A stretch of DNA of 64,000 nt from Diphasiastrum complanatum. Lineage: Eukaryota; Streptophyta; Lycopodiopsida; Lycopodiales; Lycopodiaceae. The stretch is from assembly GCA_029204225.1 (NCBI GenBank), contig CM055095.1:45869446-45933445 (forward strand). Reading direction: 5' to 3'. Below the pieces are notes generated by a model, which worked only from the letters and a program-made list of their open reading frames with translations, was not told the DNA's origin and did no database searches. The translations under genes were made by a program, and so were the position numbers. This document shows, piece after piece, positions 34,381 through 45,900 of this stretch (its first letter is position 1; the number at the start of each line of letters is the position of its first letter).

Positions 34381-34511
34381 GGGTGGCTCAGTAATCTATA
34401 TTTCCATTGCGGATTCAGTCTCGTTTCTACCAAGACCTCATATCAGCAAGTGCGCAGCCAACAATATTCCGCTATTGTTGTTTCTACCAACGATATAGCT
34501 ACAATACCATA

Positions 34512-35277
34512 ATTGATTCTACTTCTAGGTCCTCTCTAATTGACAAAATCGATGGAGAGAACTACCATCTTTGGAAGTTCAAGATGAGAATTGTCCTATT
34601 AGCCAAGGAACTATGGGACAAACAACCAGATGGCAAGGCTTTTGTCCTATTTACTCTAAATATCAAAGACTCCAAGATCAGTCATATCCGATCTACACAG
34701 ACTCCTAAGGATGTCTGAGACATCCTAGCAATACTCTATGACATTAGAGATGTCACTTCCAAACTACATTTGAGGAAGAAATTCTTCACTCTCAGAATGT
34801 CTTATGTAAACACTATTTCCAATCATCTCAACACATTAAAAAACCTTATGGAGCAAATGACTGCAACATGATCGAACATTGAAGATTCAGATGCAGTGAT
34901 GACTCTTTTATCGAGTCTCCCTAAAGCCTATGAAACATGGGTCATGGCTATTTCGATCCAACAACAAATCACTCTATCAAGAGTCATTTCTATGCTTTTA
35001 CAAGAGAAGGAAAGAATGAATGCAATCTCCTCAAGCTCAGGATTAGACAACCAAAAATCATAAAAATCAGAAGATATCTCCAAAGTAAGATTTTCTTGAC
35101 AGAAACAACAACTTGCAATCTAGGTCGAATGCTTACTCTGGGTTGATTTTGGCTCAAGATCAAATTCGAATTCTTCTTCATCATTCTGGCCAATGCAGAA
35201 TCTGTTCTGCAATAAGAGGACTGGTCATCTCATCAAGGACTGTAGAATACTTAAGTACAACAATGAAAAGAATATGT
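34512..35277 (+). pseudogene. Copia K gag
   Basis: The start codon is apparently lost: ATTGATTCT stands where element C has ATGGAT. The text then reads SLIDKIDGENYHLWKFKM and VLLAKELWD. A gap of about 27 codons relative to C follows, then DGKAFVLFTLNIKDSKISHI. After a TGA come ILYDIRDVTSKLHLRKKFF, AVMTLLSSLPKAYETWV and a zinc-knuckle end NKRTGHLIKDC at about 35215-35250. It is the same family as C. Inactive. Confidence 0.8.
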
Positions 35278-36548
35278 AGTTCAAACAACAAGCAAATGCT
35301 GTCTCAACAAGTTATTCGATTCAGCATGAAGAGAAATGTTTACAGATCTAACCCCTGCTCTAGAGGATCTGCTGGGTTTTTCTTGTTCTTTCTTGTTGTT
35401 TCAGAACAGTTTTTGCCTGTTTCCAAGCTCGTTGGGCATTTATTAGATGTTTTCTTGTTATTACAATGCCCAAATCAGGCAGAATGATCATTCAGACGTT
35501 GTAGTATTGTCCTGCCCGTTAGAGGACACTCAAGTTTGTCACTCTTGCACTGAAGCACATGCATAAACGACCATAATTCGTCAATCATGCATGCCAAAAC
35601 GTTCAACCAACAAATCAGTATGCAAACCCATTTACAGAAGATCAATTTTTATTTGCTATTCCTTAGACCATGAGACATACAAGATCTTCAATCTAGACTC
35701 TCAGAAGACCTTCACGAGCAGAGATCACTTTCTTGGAAGATCAGTTTTTTGATCTCAAGGAGAAAGCTACTGCAAAATCCAACCCAAAGGTCGAAATTTC
35801 AAAATCCGATAATGAATCAAAAAATAAATCAAAACCTCCATGGATCGAACAACATTAGAGGATCGAGTTTCAAAACAGAAGATCGAATCGATCCAGACAG
35901 ACTCCATCCCTATTCATGGATGATCCGGCCTGCTACTTTGTGAAGGAACTCAACACTATTTTATAGGCAGGTGCAAGGTAGAAGAGGACACCAAACTTTC
36001 ATTATCACTACTTTTTATGTAGATGATACACTACTACTCAGTAACAATCTGACTTTGATGAATGATTTGAAATGCATGTTAAACACTGGAGTACATTTTT
36101 CGAATCCGACCCAACAGACTAATTTTCATCAATCAACAGAAATTCGACCCATCAGCCAATATTATCAAAGGCTACATAGATGCATAGTACATAGAAGACT
36201 TCAACACTAGAATATCAACTTTTGGATCTGTATTTCCATACAATCAAGGCCCAATCATAGCCAAAAATAGTTCTCAATAGTATTATTGTCCACATAATCG
36301 GATTTTTCAACTACCTCAAATGCTATCAAGGAGGCAATTTGGCTGACAAACCTGCTTGGAGATATCAAATTTTTTCAATCACATTCAACGTCCATCTATT
36401 GTAACAACCAAAGCACAAAGATAATTTTTGTGTTTTTGTAGGACAGAGTCTATCGCAGCAGATTACTTCACCAAGGAGCACCATCTCAAATTTAACAATC
36501 AACTAAATCTGAAGATCAAATTCTTCTAGGATCCACATTAAGAGAAAA
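35278..36548 (+). pseudogene. Copia K pol remnants
   Basis: Only scraps of pol survive in about 1.27 kb. There is an integrase tail (HETYKIFNLDSQKTFTSRD, near 35667-35725), an RT catalytic box TFYVDDTLLLSNNLTLMNDL near 36010-36070, and an RNase H end (SIAADYFTKEHHLKFNNQL, near 36450-36510). Order is right but most of integrase, RT and all protease are deleted. The stretch 35360-35480 reads as unrelated hydrophobic text. Confidence 0.7.
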
Positions 36549-37496
36549 TGTTGCAATTCTATGCTCAAGCCCAATTCCATTAGGTAATGAAAATCCTGGA
36601 AACCTCGTGTTTATATCTATCCTTAAAAACACAAAAAGAAGGAAGAAAGAAGAAGGCTCGAATTTTCTTACAGAAGATCACAAAATTCAGAATCAATTTT
36701 TTTTCGACCCAATGACAATCCCATCAAAGAGAAATTTTTTGATCTTGGATCTAATCGGATCAAGATGGAAAATATCCGAGCATCTTCGACCTTGGATCGC
36801 TTGAATCGGATCGGGTCTAATTTATCCGGACATGTTCGAACCTTGGATAAGATCAAATCGGGTCTAAATTTTGTGACCCTGGTTCACAGTGTATAAATCC
36901 AACCCTTTGTAAATTATCCGACCCTTTTTATAATTTTTGATATTGTTAGAAAATCCGACCCACATACTGTTAAAATAATGGCTACCTTCTGTGGGACTGT
37001 AAGTAGATTAACTTAAGATTCCAATGCATTGATCATCTGACATCCAGTGGAGTCAACGCCCTTACAGGCATCTTTAGTAACAATGTATAGGCATTATTCT
37101 GCAACAATGATCAGTGGTTAAGATAGTTTTAGAATCAGTTAGTTAGTATTGATGTATTCTAGTATTCCAGAATTTGGTTTTCAGCTATCAACGAAGTCAG
37201 TTGAAGACTAGTTTTTGTGCCTACTGATTTTCGCCCATCTTCACGATCTTGTACTCCATTTTTGATAATTATCAAAGTGCAAGTTTTGTCTACGTTCTAG
37301 TTCCATTGCGCATTGTTGCAGTGTTCGATCCATCTTGAATACATTGCTGGTAACTGCCGCACTTCCGATTGACTTCACCACCAACTCCACTTCCGTTGCA
37401 CCACATTTCCATTGATTTTCGACTTGATATCAGAGCATCGTTTCTATCAGAGCTCTACTAATCCGCTATCATCTCGATTTCTTTGATTTTCCAACA
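36549..37496 (+). mobile_element. 3' LTR of Copia K
   Basis: 948 bp, preceded by the purine tract AAGAGAAAA and ended by CCAACA. The TATA box TATAAAT at 36892-36898 matches the 5' copy. About 20 extra bases lie near 37040 compared with the 5' LTR. Confidence 0.9.
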
Positions 37497-39400
37497 CCTT
37501 GTAGTTGGACTCCTCTTAATTTCATGTTCTACACTCATATAGGTCTAAATTGTGGAAAAAGTACAAAAAGGACCAAGAGTGGATCCTAATCTGATCCTCA
37601 AGAGGGATTGGTTGTCAATTTACTCGATCTATCAATCTACTTCAGATTAAGATCAATCTAGATCAATTCAAGACACAAAATCCTAACAAGAACAATCATT
37701 AATTGAAGGTAAGTGTACTTTATGGTTTCACACGTGTGAAACACTGTTTGAGTATGGACTCCAACCTGAAAATCAAGTACACATTGATAGAACCTCAAAA
37801 CAATCAAAACAAATGTAGACAAATGGAGAGAATCTCTCAAAATTGCTTCCAAAACCAAGATTGGTGTCTCACACTGATTATGGCCAAATGTGGTTCTATA
37901 TATACAATAAGTGGGAGCTCGTGGTACTGATCATCCCTTTGATCCCACATGTGTGAAGGTGCTCTGTCATATGATTATCCATCATGCAAAACTGACACTT
38001 GGACAAAACCTTCTATTTTGAGCACTTTTGGTCCATTTTCCTTTTATATGGAGATCTACTTGAAAATCTTCTAGAAGTCAAAATTCGTCTACTTCAGCTT
38101 ATTCCACACATGTGAGCTGTCTTCTACACATGGGATGTGACACCTAACCAAAGGATGTGGCTCATGCAAGCAATAGATTGATGCCATGTGTCATATGTCT
38201 AGAAAACTAGTTTTTGGCCTTTTTAGGCACTAGAACTTGAATTAAATCATTTGTACAACCTATATGGTTATGGTACATGACAGTACACTAGTTTCACACG
38301 TGGGAACAGGCTCCACACGTGTGTAATCATCCTATATACAAGATTTTTGGCCTCTACCAAGGTTATTTTTGTATTTTTCACATAAATTAATGAGGTAGCC
38401 TCTTGCAATTTTGAAAAAAATAAATAAATGTGAGAGCAACCTTAGATAATTACCTTTCAGCTTAATAATTTTTCAAAGGTAATATGCGTGAATGTAATCC
38501 AAAACCATCATTTACTTTAAGATCCTAATGAATGCAATATGCAAAACTTGTTGGTTGAACTTCAAAGCCTCCAAGCAAAAATTGTTCACATTAACCCAAC
38601 TTAAAAGTGGTGTGAATCAATGCTAAGTCTCCAAAATATCAAGTACTCACTATAGATTTGATTGTTTCACAGGATCGGTTGACCAATTTGAACACATTCC
38701 AAGACTAAAAATAAGCACTCTCAACTACAACATTGGAGTTGTGGAAATTTTTAGCCAGCTCTCATTGTGACAAGTGAGTTATAGTAGGTAGCTCAAGATG
38801 TTGGGCATATCACAAGCAACGGGCCTATTACTCTAGCTTGTAATTACAAATAAATCGGTACATGTAATTTGAGCGCATAAAGTAATTATGGATGGTCCTT
38901 CAATATGGATGTAAAGGGCCTTTACGCCCAAATTGTCGACATTATGGTGTTTAAAACTATTTTAGATACAAGTATTATGGAGGCCCCTCGGACCTCTAGT
39001 CCTAGATCATAAATCCTTCAAACCCTAAAATCGCTTGGCCTCATATTATAAACTGCCCTAAACCCTAAATCTTGTAGTGATTATTGACGGACTACCCACT
39101 TTTTCTATCTACCGCTTAGTTCCGATGATCTAGATTTCACCTGGCTCCCTTAAATGCCCAACACATGTCAAAACTACTCCATGGCTGCCACATGACAAAA
39201 ATTGACAACTTACAGAACACCTAATGTGCTAAAGTTGGTTCTTTGCACATCAGCATAGGAGTGTGAGGTGATAGCCAATCGCTGAGTGGCGAAGGCAAAT
39301 CCTTTTGATTGGTAAGAAGATCTTTCTTTCTTAGAAGTTTTTGTAACTAGCCACACAATTTTAACCTAAATCAACTTTGATGAGGTACCTTAAAAATTAT
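37497..39400. other. Non-coding flank of Copia K
   Basis: No supported gene. It contains CACACGTGTG palindromes (about 37729), a TATATATA run at about 37897, the dispersed repeat at 38082-38180, and telomere-like CCCTAAACCCTAAA at about 39055-39070. Confidence 0.4.
38082..38180 (-). repeat. Dispersed repeat copy 2 (inverted relative to 8905-9003)
   Basis: The reverse complement carries CCCATGTGTAGAAGACAGCT, CACATGTGTGGAATAAGC and TGAAGTAGACGAATTTTGAC, nearly as at 8905-9003. Outside about 100 bp the similarity fades. Confidence 0.75.
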
Positions 39401-40865
39401 ACATGGATGTAATTTGTTTCATTGCCTTTGTTCATATGATTTGCAAATAAAAAATATAAAGTTTAATTGTTTAAGGAGGACAAAAGAAAAGAATGCAAGG
39501 AGGCTGGAACCAAAAAACATAACTATTGCCGAAAATAATTTTCTTACATGCATTTGCAACATGATATCCATAATGCAGTGGTATCTATCAATCTATAAAG
39601 ATTGAGGATTACATGGTTTTTAAAATTCAAGAAGTTTTTTGTATTGAAAAATGAGTATAATGAGATATAAGATTTTATTTTTTAGATTTTAGGTTACATG
39701 ATGTTTTATAAAAAAAGGAGATTTTATATGAAAAGTATAAGCAAGAGTGGATAAAAAAAAGATGACATGATTCTTTGTGCAAAACAAACAAGTTTTTGAA
39801 ATCGCACGTTCTAAATACTCTGTCGTCTTTTTAAGTACCGGTATTTTTGAGAACCTGTAGGTTTGGCTTTTAAGGTGTTGTACACATGCATTCCAGTGGG
39901 TTTACAAAAGAAAGTATAAAATTTTGTAATCTATTTGCCATATGTACATCTGATACTATTTCCAAGATAAAACTGCTAAAATGTTCATAAAACGGAATGT
40001 ATGTTGCAACATCGTGTCATGCATTTTGGTGAATGTGTTATGTAATGTGATAATTTTTTTTTTCTAAATTGTGTGATTGCCCGATGTATATATGACTGTT
40101 GCACAAACATTCTACTTTGTAGATTTATATGCCTCTGTCCAATCGCGTTTTTGTGGCAGGCCTACACTCTGTAACATGAAAATCAGCATGTCAGGATTTG
40201 TTCGTTATGGATTTTTCCTACCAAATTTTTTTAAACCAAATAACTTATCAAGTATCTTACCCTGATCTCCAAAGTATCTATGGGATTTGAAGAAGATACT
40301 GGAGTGCTTTCAATGCCTACACATGAAAAAACGTTTAAATTTTTTTTTGCATGTTGTAAAATTCTTTTTTTTGTAGTCATATGTTATGAAATCCAAATGT
40401 AAAAGAATGAGTTTGTACCTGTGATTCGCTGCTAGCGATGGTGACTTGTGAACTTCTTTCTCTCTTAATTTTCTTTCTGTCCATCATTTCTAATACGATT
40501 TGAATAGAAATCAGCCCTTGCGGAAGTGGGGCACCCGTCTTTGACAAATATCCTAGTTGTTTACCCAAATCTATAATTATCGCATTGATGGCACCGAGAG
40601 TCGTCTTTCCATTCATTAAGATTTATATTGTATAAGAACTACAATGCACATATAGTGTAATAGTTTTTATTATGTGGGCCTCGAAATAACGAATGGCCGG
40701 TGGATTTGTCTTGATTGGTGATGGTATCTCGCCGTGGAAAAGCTTGTAAAAATGTTTTCAAAATCTTTAAACAATAGGTTTTGTATGACAACATGTGCTC
40801 TTTTCAGTTACATAGTGAGAGATTGGTTGAGAGTTGTGTTAGAGGCAAAATATCAATTCGTGAAC
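39401..40865. other. Unassigned stretch upstream of the translocator relic
   Basis: A minus-strand frame at 40377-40616 begins with ATG and could end at a splice donor (CAG/GTACAAA), but no partner exon or motif supports it. Otherwise AT-rich and empty. Confidence 0.3.
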
Positions 40866-40867
40866 AC

Positions 40868-41080
40868 AAGTTCTAAAAATTGCGGCGCTTAGTGTCATCT
40901 TCCGTTCTTCTGTTGTGTGTGGAAACATCTCGTTTTGTCGATCAGTACATGTGCAACCACCCCCTTTTTCACTACCGTTTTAGCGTATTTGATGACAATA
41001 ATAAAGGAGAGTTGGGGTACTTATGTGACTTTGATACCCGTTGTAGTTGGTGTGGATATCGCCAGTGGGGTACTCTTCTT
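40868..41080 (+). pseudogene. Fragment of a plant sugar-phosphate/phosphate translocator (DMT family)
   Basis: Frames on the plus strand give [17 protein letters not shown], then, after a frameshift, [38 protein letters not shown] and a faint VGIFLI... tail. These correspond to consecutive membrane helices of plant triose-phosphate-translocator-like proteins, usually written TTPFFTAVFAYLMT and TLVPVV.GV.IASG, which exchange phosphorylated metabolites across Golgi or plastid membranes. Only about 70 of the usual 300-350 residues are present, with a frameshift and two substitution-rich ends. It is a pseudogene or captured exon. No flanking exons or poly-A tail are seen. Confidence 0.7.
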
Positions 41081-41157
41081 GCATAACGTTGGAATATTTT
41101 TAATTGGAAAAGATGCTTTCTATGGCTATCGTTCTAAATTGCACCTAAATATTTATT

Positions 41158-41195
41158 ACAACACGACCTAGCATGCTTCTGCTAGGCCGTGTTGT
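41158..41195. other. Near-perfect 16-bp hairpin
   Basis: ACAACACGACCTAGCA (41158-41173) pairs with TGCTAGGCCGTGTTGT (41180-41195) with one mismatch, around a TGCTTC loop. It lies about 80 bp after the translocator relic. Confidence 0.8.
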
Positions 41196-42495
41196 GATGA
41201 CAAAATCCTTCATGAATGAAATTAGTCTAGCTTCCTATGTTTTGGCTATATAAAAAACAAAAAATAAAAATAAAAAATTTGCATCATGAAAGTTTCAAAT
41301 TGCATAATTCTATTACCTTCTTTGCAATCTAATGATCATCGGGTTGGACTTATACACGCAGGGTGCCAAATCCCTCTCACTTATTAACTAGGGTTAGGGT
41401 TGTCTTGGGATCCGCAAACCCTCCAACAAAAGCATATGGCCCACTTAATTTGGTTGCGTGAACAGAACTACCTGATACTCTTAACTAGCATTCTCTACAA
41501 TTTTTGCATCGTCGCCCTCAAATTCACACCATGATTTCCAGTTTGTTTCACGCTAACAAATTCTCTCTCTTGAAAAATCTGTTTTGATTCCAAGCATGTC
41601 TCACACAATTGGAAACATTCACCAAATAAAAGTTTTCAAGAGCATGAAGGCATGCAATTGACACCTAGCCAACACCATATTTAGCAATACTTCACGCATG
41701 CAATTGACACCTAGCCAAAACCATAATCAGCAATATTTTACTTATGGTCAAGATAAATCGATGGTCAATAATTAGCAGTACTTTACTTACGATCAAGATA
41801 AGTCAATGGTCAATACAAGTCAAAACCATAATTAACAATACTTATAGTAAAGATAACTGAATGGTTAAGATAAGTCAAAACTAGTGTTGGGTGGGTATCA
41901 CTATTTTAAATACCAGCTCGGTCATGGTATTGGAGTACTCCGCACTTTCTAAAACCAAGCATATCCATGGTATCAAAGAAAATAAGTCTTCAATCACCAG
42001 TCGGGTTTGAACATAGACAAAATTTATCAACTTCGCACTGGTATGGATCTATTTGGTATTGCAAAGGTAATACCAGCCAGTCATAAACCTGGGTATAGAT
42101 AGTTAGAATTTTAATGTTAGAAAAATCAAATGGCTTTACCAAAGCAATGTGCTTATAATTACAAGTTACAAGCCCTGTTCTTGTCTAAAAAAGGAGGCAA
42201 CGGGGCTACGATGTGCCTTTTGAATAATTTTTAATAGTTTAATCTTTAATGAGACATGAGAGATGGAGGGTGTAGTTAATACGAGGTATTAATGGCATGT
42301 AATGGCTTGTTATTTTAAGGCTTGTAATAAATTTTTTTGGAAGATATGATACCCGGGCATAGGGTGGTACCCTCATTTTTGCCCCGGTCCGGGTATATCC
42401 TGAGGTATATAGGATTTTTATACCACACTAGTTTGGTTTTGACCCTGGTATCGCTGATCTAATACCAGGGGTATCCTTTTAGTTGGCGGGTATCT
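41196..42495. other. Non-coding stretch with local repeats
   Basis: No gene. It holds the tandem repeats at 41649-41830, and at 41890-42490 many GGTAT/ATACC words. Confidence 0.35.
41649..41830. repeat. Two short tandem repeats, periods 47 and 45 bp
   Basis: GCATGCAATTGACACCTAGC occurs at 41649 and 41696. TTTACTTATGGTCAAGATAA and TTTACTTACGATCAAGATAA occur at about 41737 and 41782. Confidence 0.75.
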
Positions 42496-42610
42496 CATTT
42501 TTATACACCACCCAACGGGGTTGGCTCAACTGGTTAGCTTGGCATCCAAAGTTTCTTTGGTCCCAGGTTCGAGCCTCCCCTTGGAAACCAAGAAGCATTT
42601 TTATACACCA
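42496..42610 (+). mobile_element. Short tRNA-derived SINE with perfect 15-bp target-site duplication
   Basis: The direct repeat CATTTTTATACACCA at 42496-42510 and 42596-42610 flanks an 85-bp insert. The insert carries an RNA polymerase III A-box (TGGCTCAACTGG, 42522-42533) and B-box (GGTTCGAGCC, 42566-42575) at tRNA-like spacing, within a GGGGTTGGCTC...GGTTCGAGCCTCCCC body. It is little more than a tRNA head: no long body or poly-A tail follows. A perfect 15-bp duplication indicates LINE-type target-primed insertion and a fairly recent date. Confidence 0.8.
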
Positions 42611-42689
42611 TATGGGTTATGGTACCTGGGTTTATAGCAAGGTATAACTCTATATACCCACCAAAGGTCAAAACCTTAATTTTAAAAGG

Positions 42690-42775
42690 GCTAGTACTAA
42701 ACCCTAAACTTTAAACCCTTAACCCTAAACTCTAAATCTTACACCCTAAAGGGTTTAGGATTTAGGGCTTATGGC
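42690..42775. repeat. Interstitial telomere-like repeats
   Basis: Several CCCTAAA-type words, then TTTAGGATTTAGGG in the opposite sense, in a degenerate run. A similar short run lies near 39055. This is common in plant intergenic DNA. Confidence 0.6.
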
Positions 42776-42882
42776 TTCGGAGGGAAGAATAAAAAAGCCA
42801 TAAAGCCCACCCAACACTTGTCAAAACCCTAATTTGTCAAAACGGAAAGAATCAAAATGCAAGAATTGCGTTTTAATTACAT

Positions 42883-42909
42883 TCTCTCTCTCTCTCTCTC
42901 TCTCTCTCT
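42883..42909. repeat. (CT)13 microsatellite
   Basis: Uninterrupted CT repeats. Confidence 0.95.
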
Positions 42910-45900
42910 GCCCGAAGTGACCATCGTCTTCATTAACTTGTGAGTTGCTCGCACTACTAAGACTTGGAAATGTGTTGATTGATTTGGTTAAAAACCCCAT
43001 ATTTCTAAAAATACTGTCATCACAACCTGCTGCCATACTTGAATGCAGCCCTTCACTCAATCTTAACTATCTGGTTTCTCAATCTGTTCGGATTTTGAGA
43101 GCCGATCAGTTCCACTAGCGATTGATGAAGGGTTGGTAGACTTACTGTCTACTCTAGCTAGTCCGCCTGCAACTGCCATCAAACATGTTTAGCCTATCGG
43201 CAATGCATAAATCGTCATTCCTGGAACTGCCCCATCTCTCATATTCCTTGTCAGTCTTGATCCTATCTGGTTTCTCAATCTGTTGAGATTTTGAGGTGCT
43301 GAAAGGAACCTCTGGGTTAAAAATACGCGGATGTTTTAAAGCGCAGCTTCTACGTGTCACAATTTTTTTTGATTTTACAGAGGTAAGTCAGCTTCATAAG
43401 CAGTAATAAGCCAGTGAAGAACGTAAGTTACAATTCTTTGTTTGTTTTTTTCAAAATATAAGGAAACCTGAGAAGTTAAGTAGATTACTGTAAATACCTG
43501 ATGGTAGGTGTAGTCTTCCACAGTAGAAAATTGACAGGAAAAGCTAGATTGATTAAGACTGTAAATGGAAACAGCCTGTCGCGTCAGCCTGTGCTTCTTA
43601 TGGATCTATGCTTGGCCACTGAATGACTCCTGCTGTACTTGATACTTGTAAACACAAGAAAAGACTGCTCTGCTCTCCCAGCTGCTGCTGTAAAACTAGC
43701 AATGTCTGCAAAGTCGTAACTACTCCTCAAAGACAGACGCCCTCTAAACTCGTATAATGTATGAGATTCTAATGAAACATCTTCACAGACACAAATCCGC
43801 TGCAGAACGTATCGATGATCCACGTGGCTCACATGCACAGCTTCTACGTGTTCTAATCATCATTTCTTATTTCGGAAATAAAATAAATCTAAGCTCATAA
43901 GAATTTGACACGTGGTTCATTCTGCTTTCAGAAAGAGCAGAACACCACGGTAGGCTAAAATTGTAAACAAATAGAGATCCAATCTTTTCTGCTGATCAAG
44001 GGGTAATCATAGTAAGTTTCACCTCTAGATCAGAAACAGTCTTAATTGCCCTAATAGTTTCTGAAATCTTCCAATTTCAGTTCAGAGTTAGCTTTATTCT
44101 GTATGTTCCAAAGAAAGAATGCCAGGCTTGGTTTTGCTAGATTGATATGCCCTATAGGCTTGGTGGTGTGTACTGTTTTACAGGCTGATGACGTCTATTC
44201 CTCTTTTTTAGGAGGTAGAGTGTGTGGAAGCGGGGCAGGAAGATGCTGGCAATTGAAGAATCTGCACAACCTGCATCGGCGTCATTTGTGGTCACTGAAA
44301 TTCAACTAAGGTTTTTCTACTTCCATTAAACTTGTAGTAGATGTAGTGATTGATGCTTCTTGGTATTATCAACCCATGGGATCATAAGAGAATCGAACTT
44401 GGGTGGGCAAGCCAATCTCAAGCACAAGGTGTAGGAAGATGGATGCAGTGATGTATGAATTAGAATTAGGTTAAGAATAAAGAGTTTAGGGTTTAAGGTT
44501 CGAATGCCACAGTATTACGGTGAGGGTTAATATTTAGAGTTTTTAGATTATTATTTAGATTTAGGATATTGTGTTTGAAGGTTTAATTGTTTGGATATAG
44601 GGTTAGAGAAAGTTCAAGGTTTGGGCTTAGGTTTTAGGGTCTATGTGACCTACGCCTACATTTGGCACTAACGCACTGAGTATGAATGTTGTAACATTTG
44701 GTTCAAGCTACACATGATGTAGTTGATACCAACTTAACGTAAAGGCATCTAAGCATCCATCCATGAGGGCAACTAACAGCAAGGCAAACCCATTCAAATG
44801 GTCTCGACATTAACCCAATTCTATAAAATTATTGTTCTTCTCACTAGACTTGACATTAAAATTGAAACCTAATGGTAATCATCTCTATTATCAAGCACAT
44901 GACAGGTACATTTGATTTGACACTGACTTAGCCTTAGGGCCACTAGTGGGGGCTTAACATGAAGTTTGACATGCACTAGTAAGCGGAGCTAATGGCCTGG
45001 ACCTAGAACATGCTTAAGTTTCGCTTCACTTGACTCTCCTCATTATTTTGTTGTGATTTGGCCTCACCTTACAATTAGATTCAATACATTTTTGGTAATG
45101 CACACTTTTCAAAACTTGGAATACTTTAGGAGGCTAAATAGGCACGTCAACCACTCTTGGACAAAAAGCTCCATGAGTCGTCATGGTCCTGGCTCAAGCT
45201 CTAGAGCCAGCTCAATTCCTATCGTTATGTGATTGGCTCATCCAGAGTTGGCAAGCAGAGCCATTTTTATCTGTACCTTCATTGGGACATTTCTCGGGAC
45301 ACCAAGATGGGACTGTCACCAAGATGAGTCTTTTAGGAGCATTTTGGGATTCCCAAGTCAGCTCTTTAATTCCTAGAGATAAGATTGATACACTAGTTTT
45401 TGCTCTTGTATGTCCTCATTTGTGCGGTTAATTGGACTCAAGCGTTTTACCTCAGGGAGGCAAAAGAAGTCTTTAGACTCTTCACTGATACGTGACTTAT
45501 TGGAGGACCAAAGCTACTAGTTTAAATGTATCTAAGCATGCCAAAAGAATCATGGCGAGCTTCGGTCATATTGATTTTAATTTTGAAATTTCTTTTTCTA
45601 ATGGGAATGCAATAATTCAAGACATTGGCACGGTTAAGTCTTCATGATATGAGATGACAAGAGGCATATGTTCTATATTGTTTGGTTATTCCCCTAGTAG
45701 CTAGCTTTGCTTTGTGATTACACATCTCATAGTTTTGTAAATGGTGGGATCGTTCTGCAGGAAACATTGTTCATTCACATATTTTTTGCTCAATAAAAAT
45801 CTGGAAATAAGTTGACTCTTTTAAGGTGTTCCATACATATGAAACAAACTTCGTTTTGTACATATAGAACAAAATGTATGACCAATAGTTTTTTTGGAAG

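Larger units (their letters stand above)
33456..37496 (+). mobile_element. Copia element K, both LTRs and target-site duplication present
   Basis: The two LTRs (33456-34368 and 36549-37496) both begin TGTTG.AATTCTATGCTCAA and end TTTGATTTTCCAAC plus G or A. A 5-bp duplication flanks the element: CCTCG at 33451-33455 and CCTTG at 37497-37501. The one mismatch is a C-to-T change at a CpG, as expected from cytosine deamination. Inside are a perfect primer-binding site, gag, scattered pol remnants and the purine tract AAGAGAAAA before the 3' LTR. Total length is 4,041 bp. LTRs differ by many substitutions and one indel of about 20 bp, so the insertion is old. Pol is far too short to be functional. 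Confidence 0.9.

Noticed and set aside
40377-40616. A minus-strand first exon with ATG and a CAG/GTAC splice donor
   Set aside because: No conserved domain, no partner exon and no downstream acceptor that restores a frame could be found.
42690-42775. A former chromosome end or fusion point
   Set aside because: The telomere-like words are few, degenerate and in both orientations. Similar runs are scattered through plant intergenic DNA.
45183-45431. 82-codon plus-strand frame at 45.2 kb
   Set aside because: No domain, no splice context and no neighbouring coding text.
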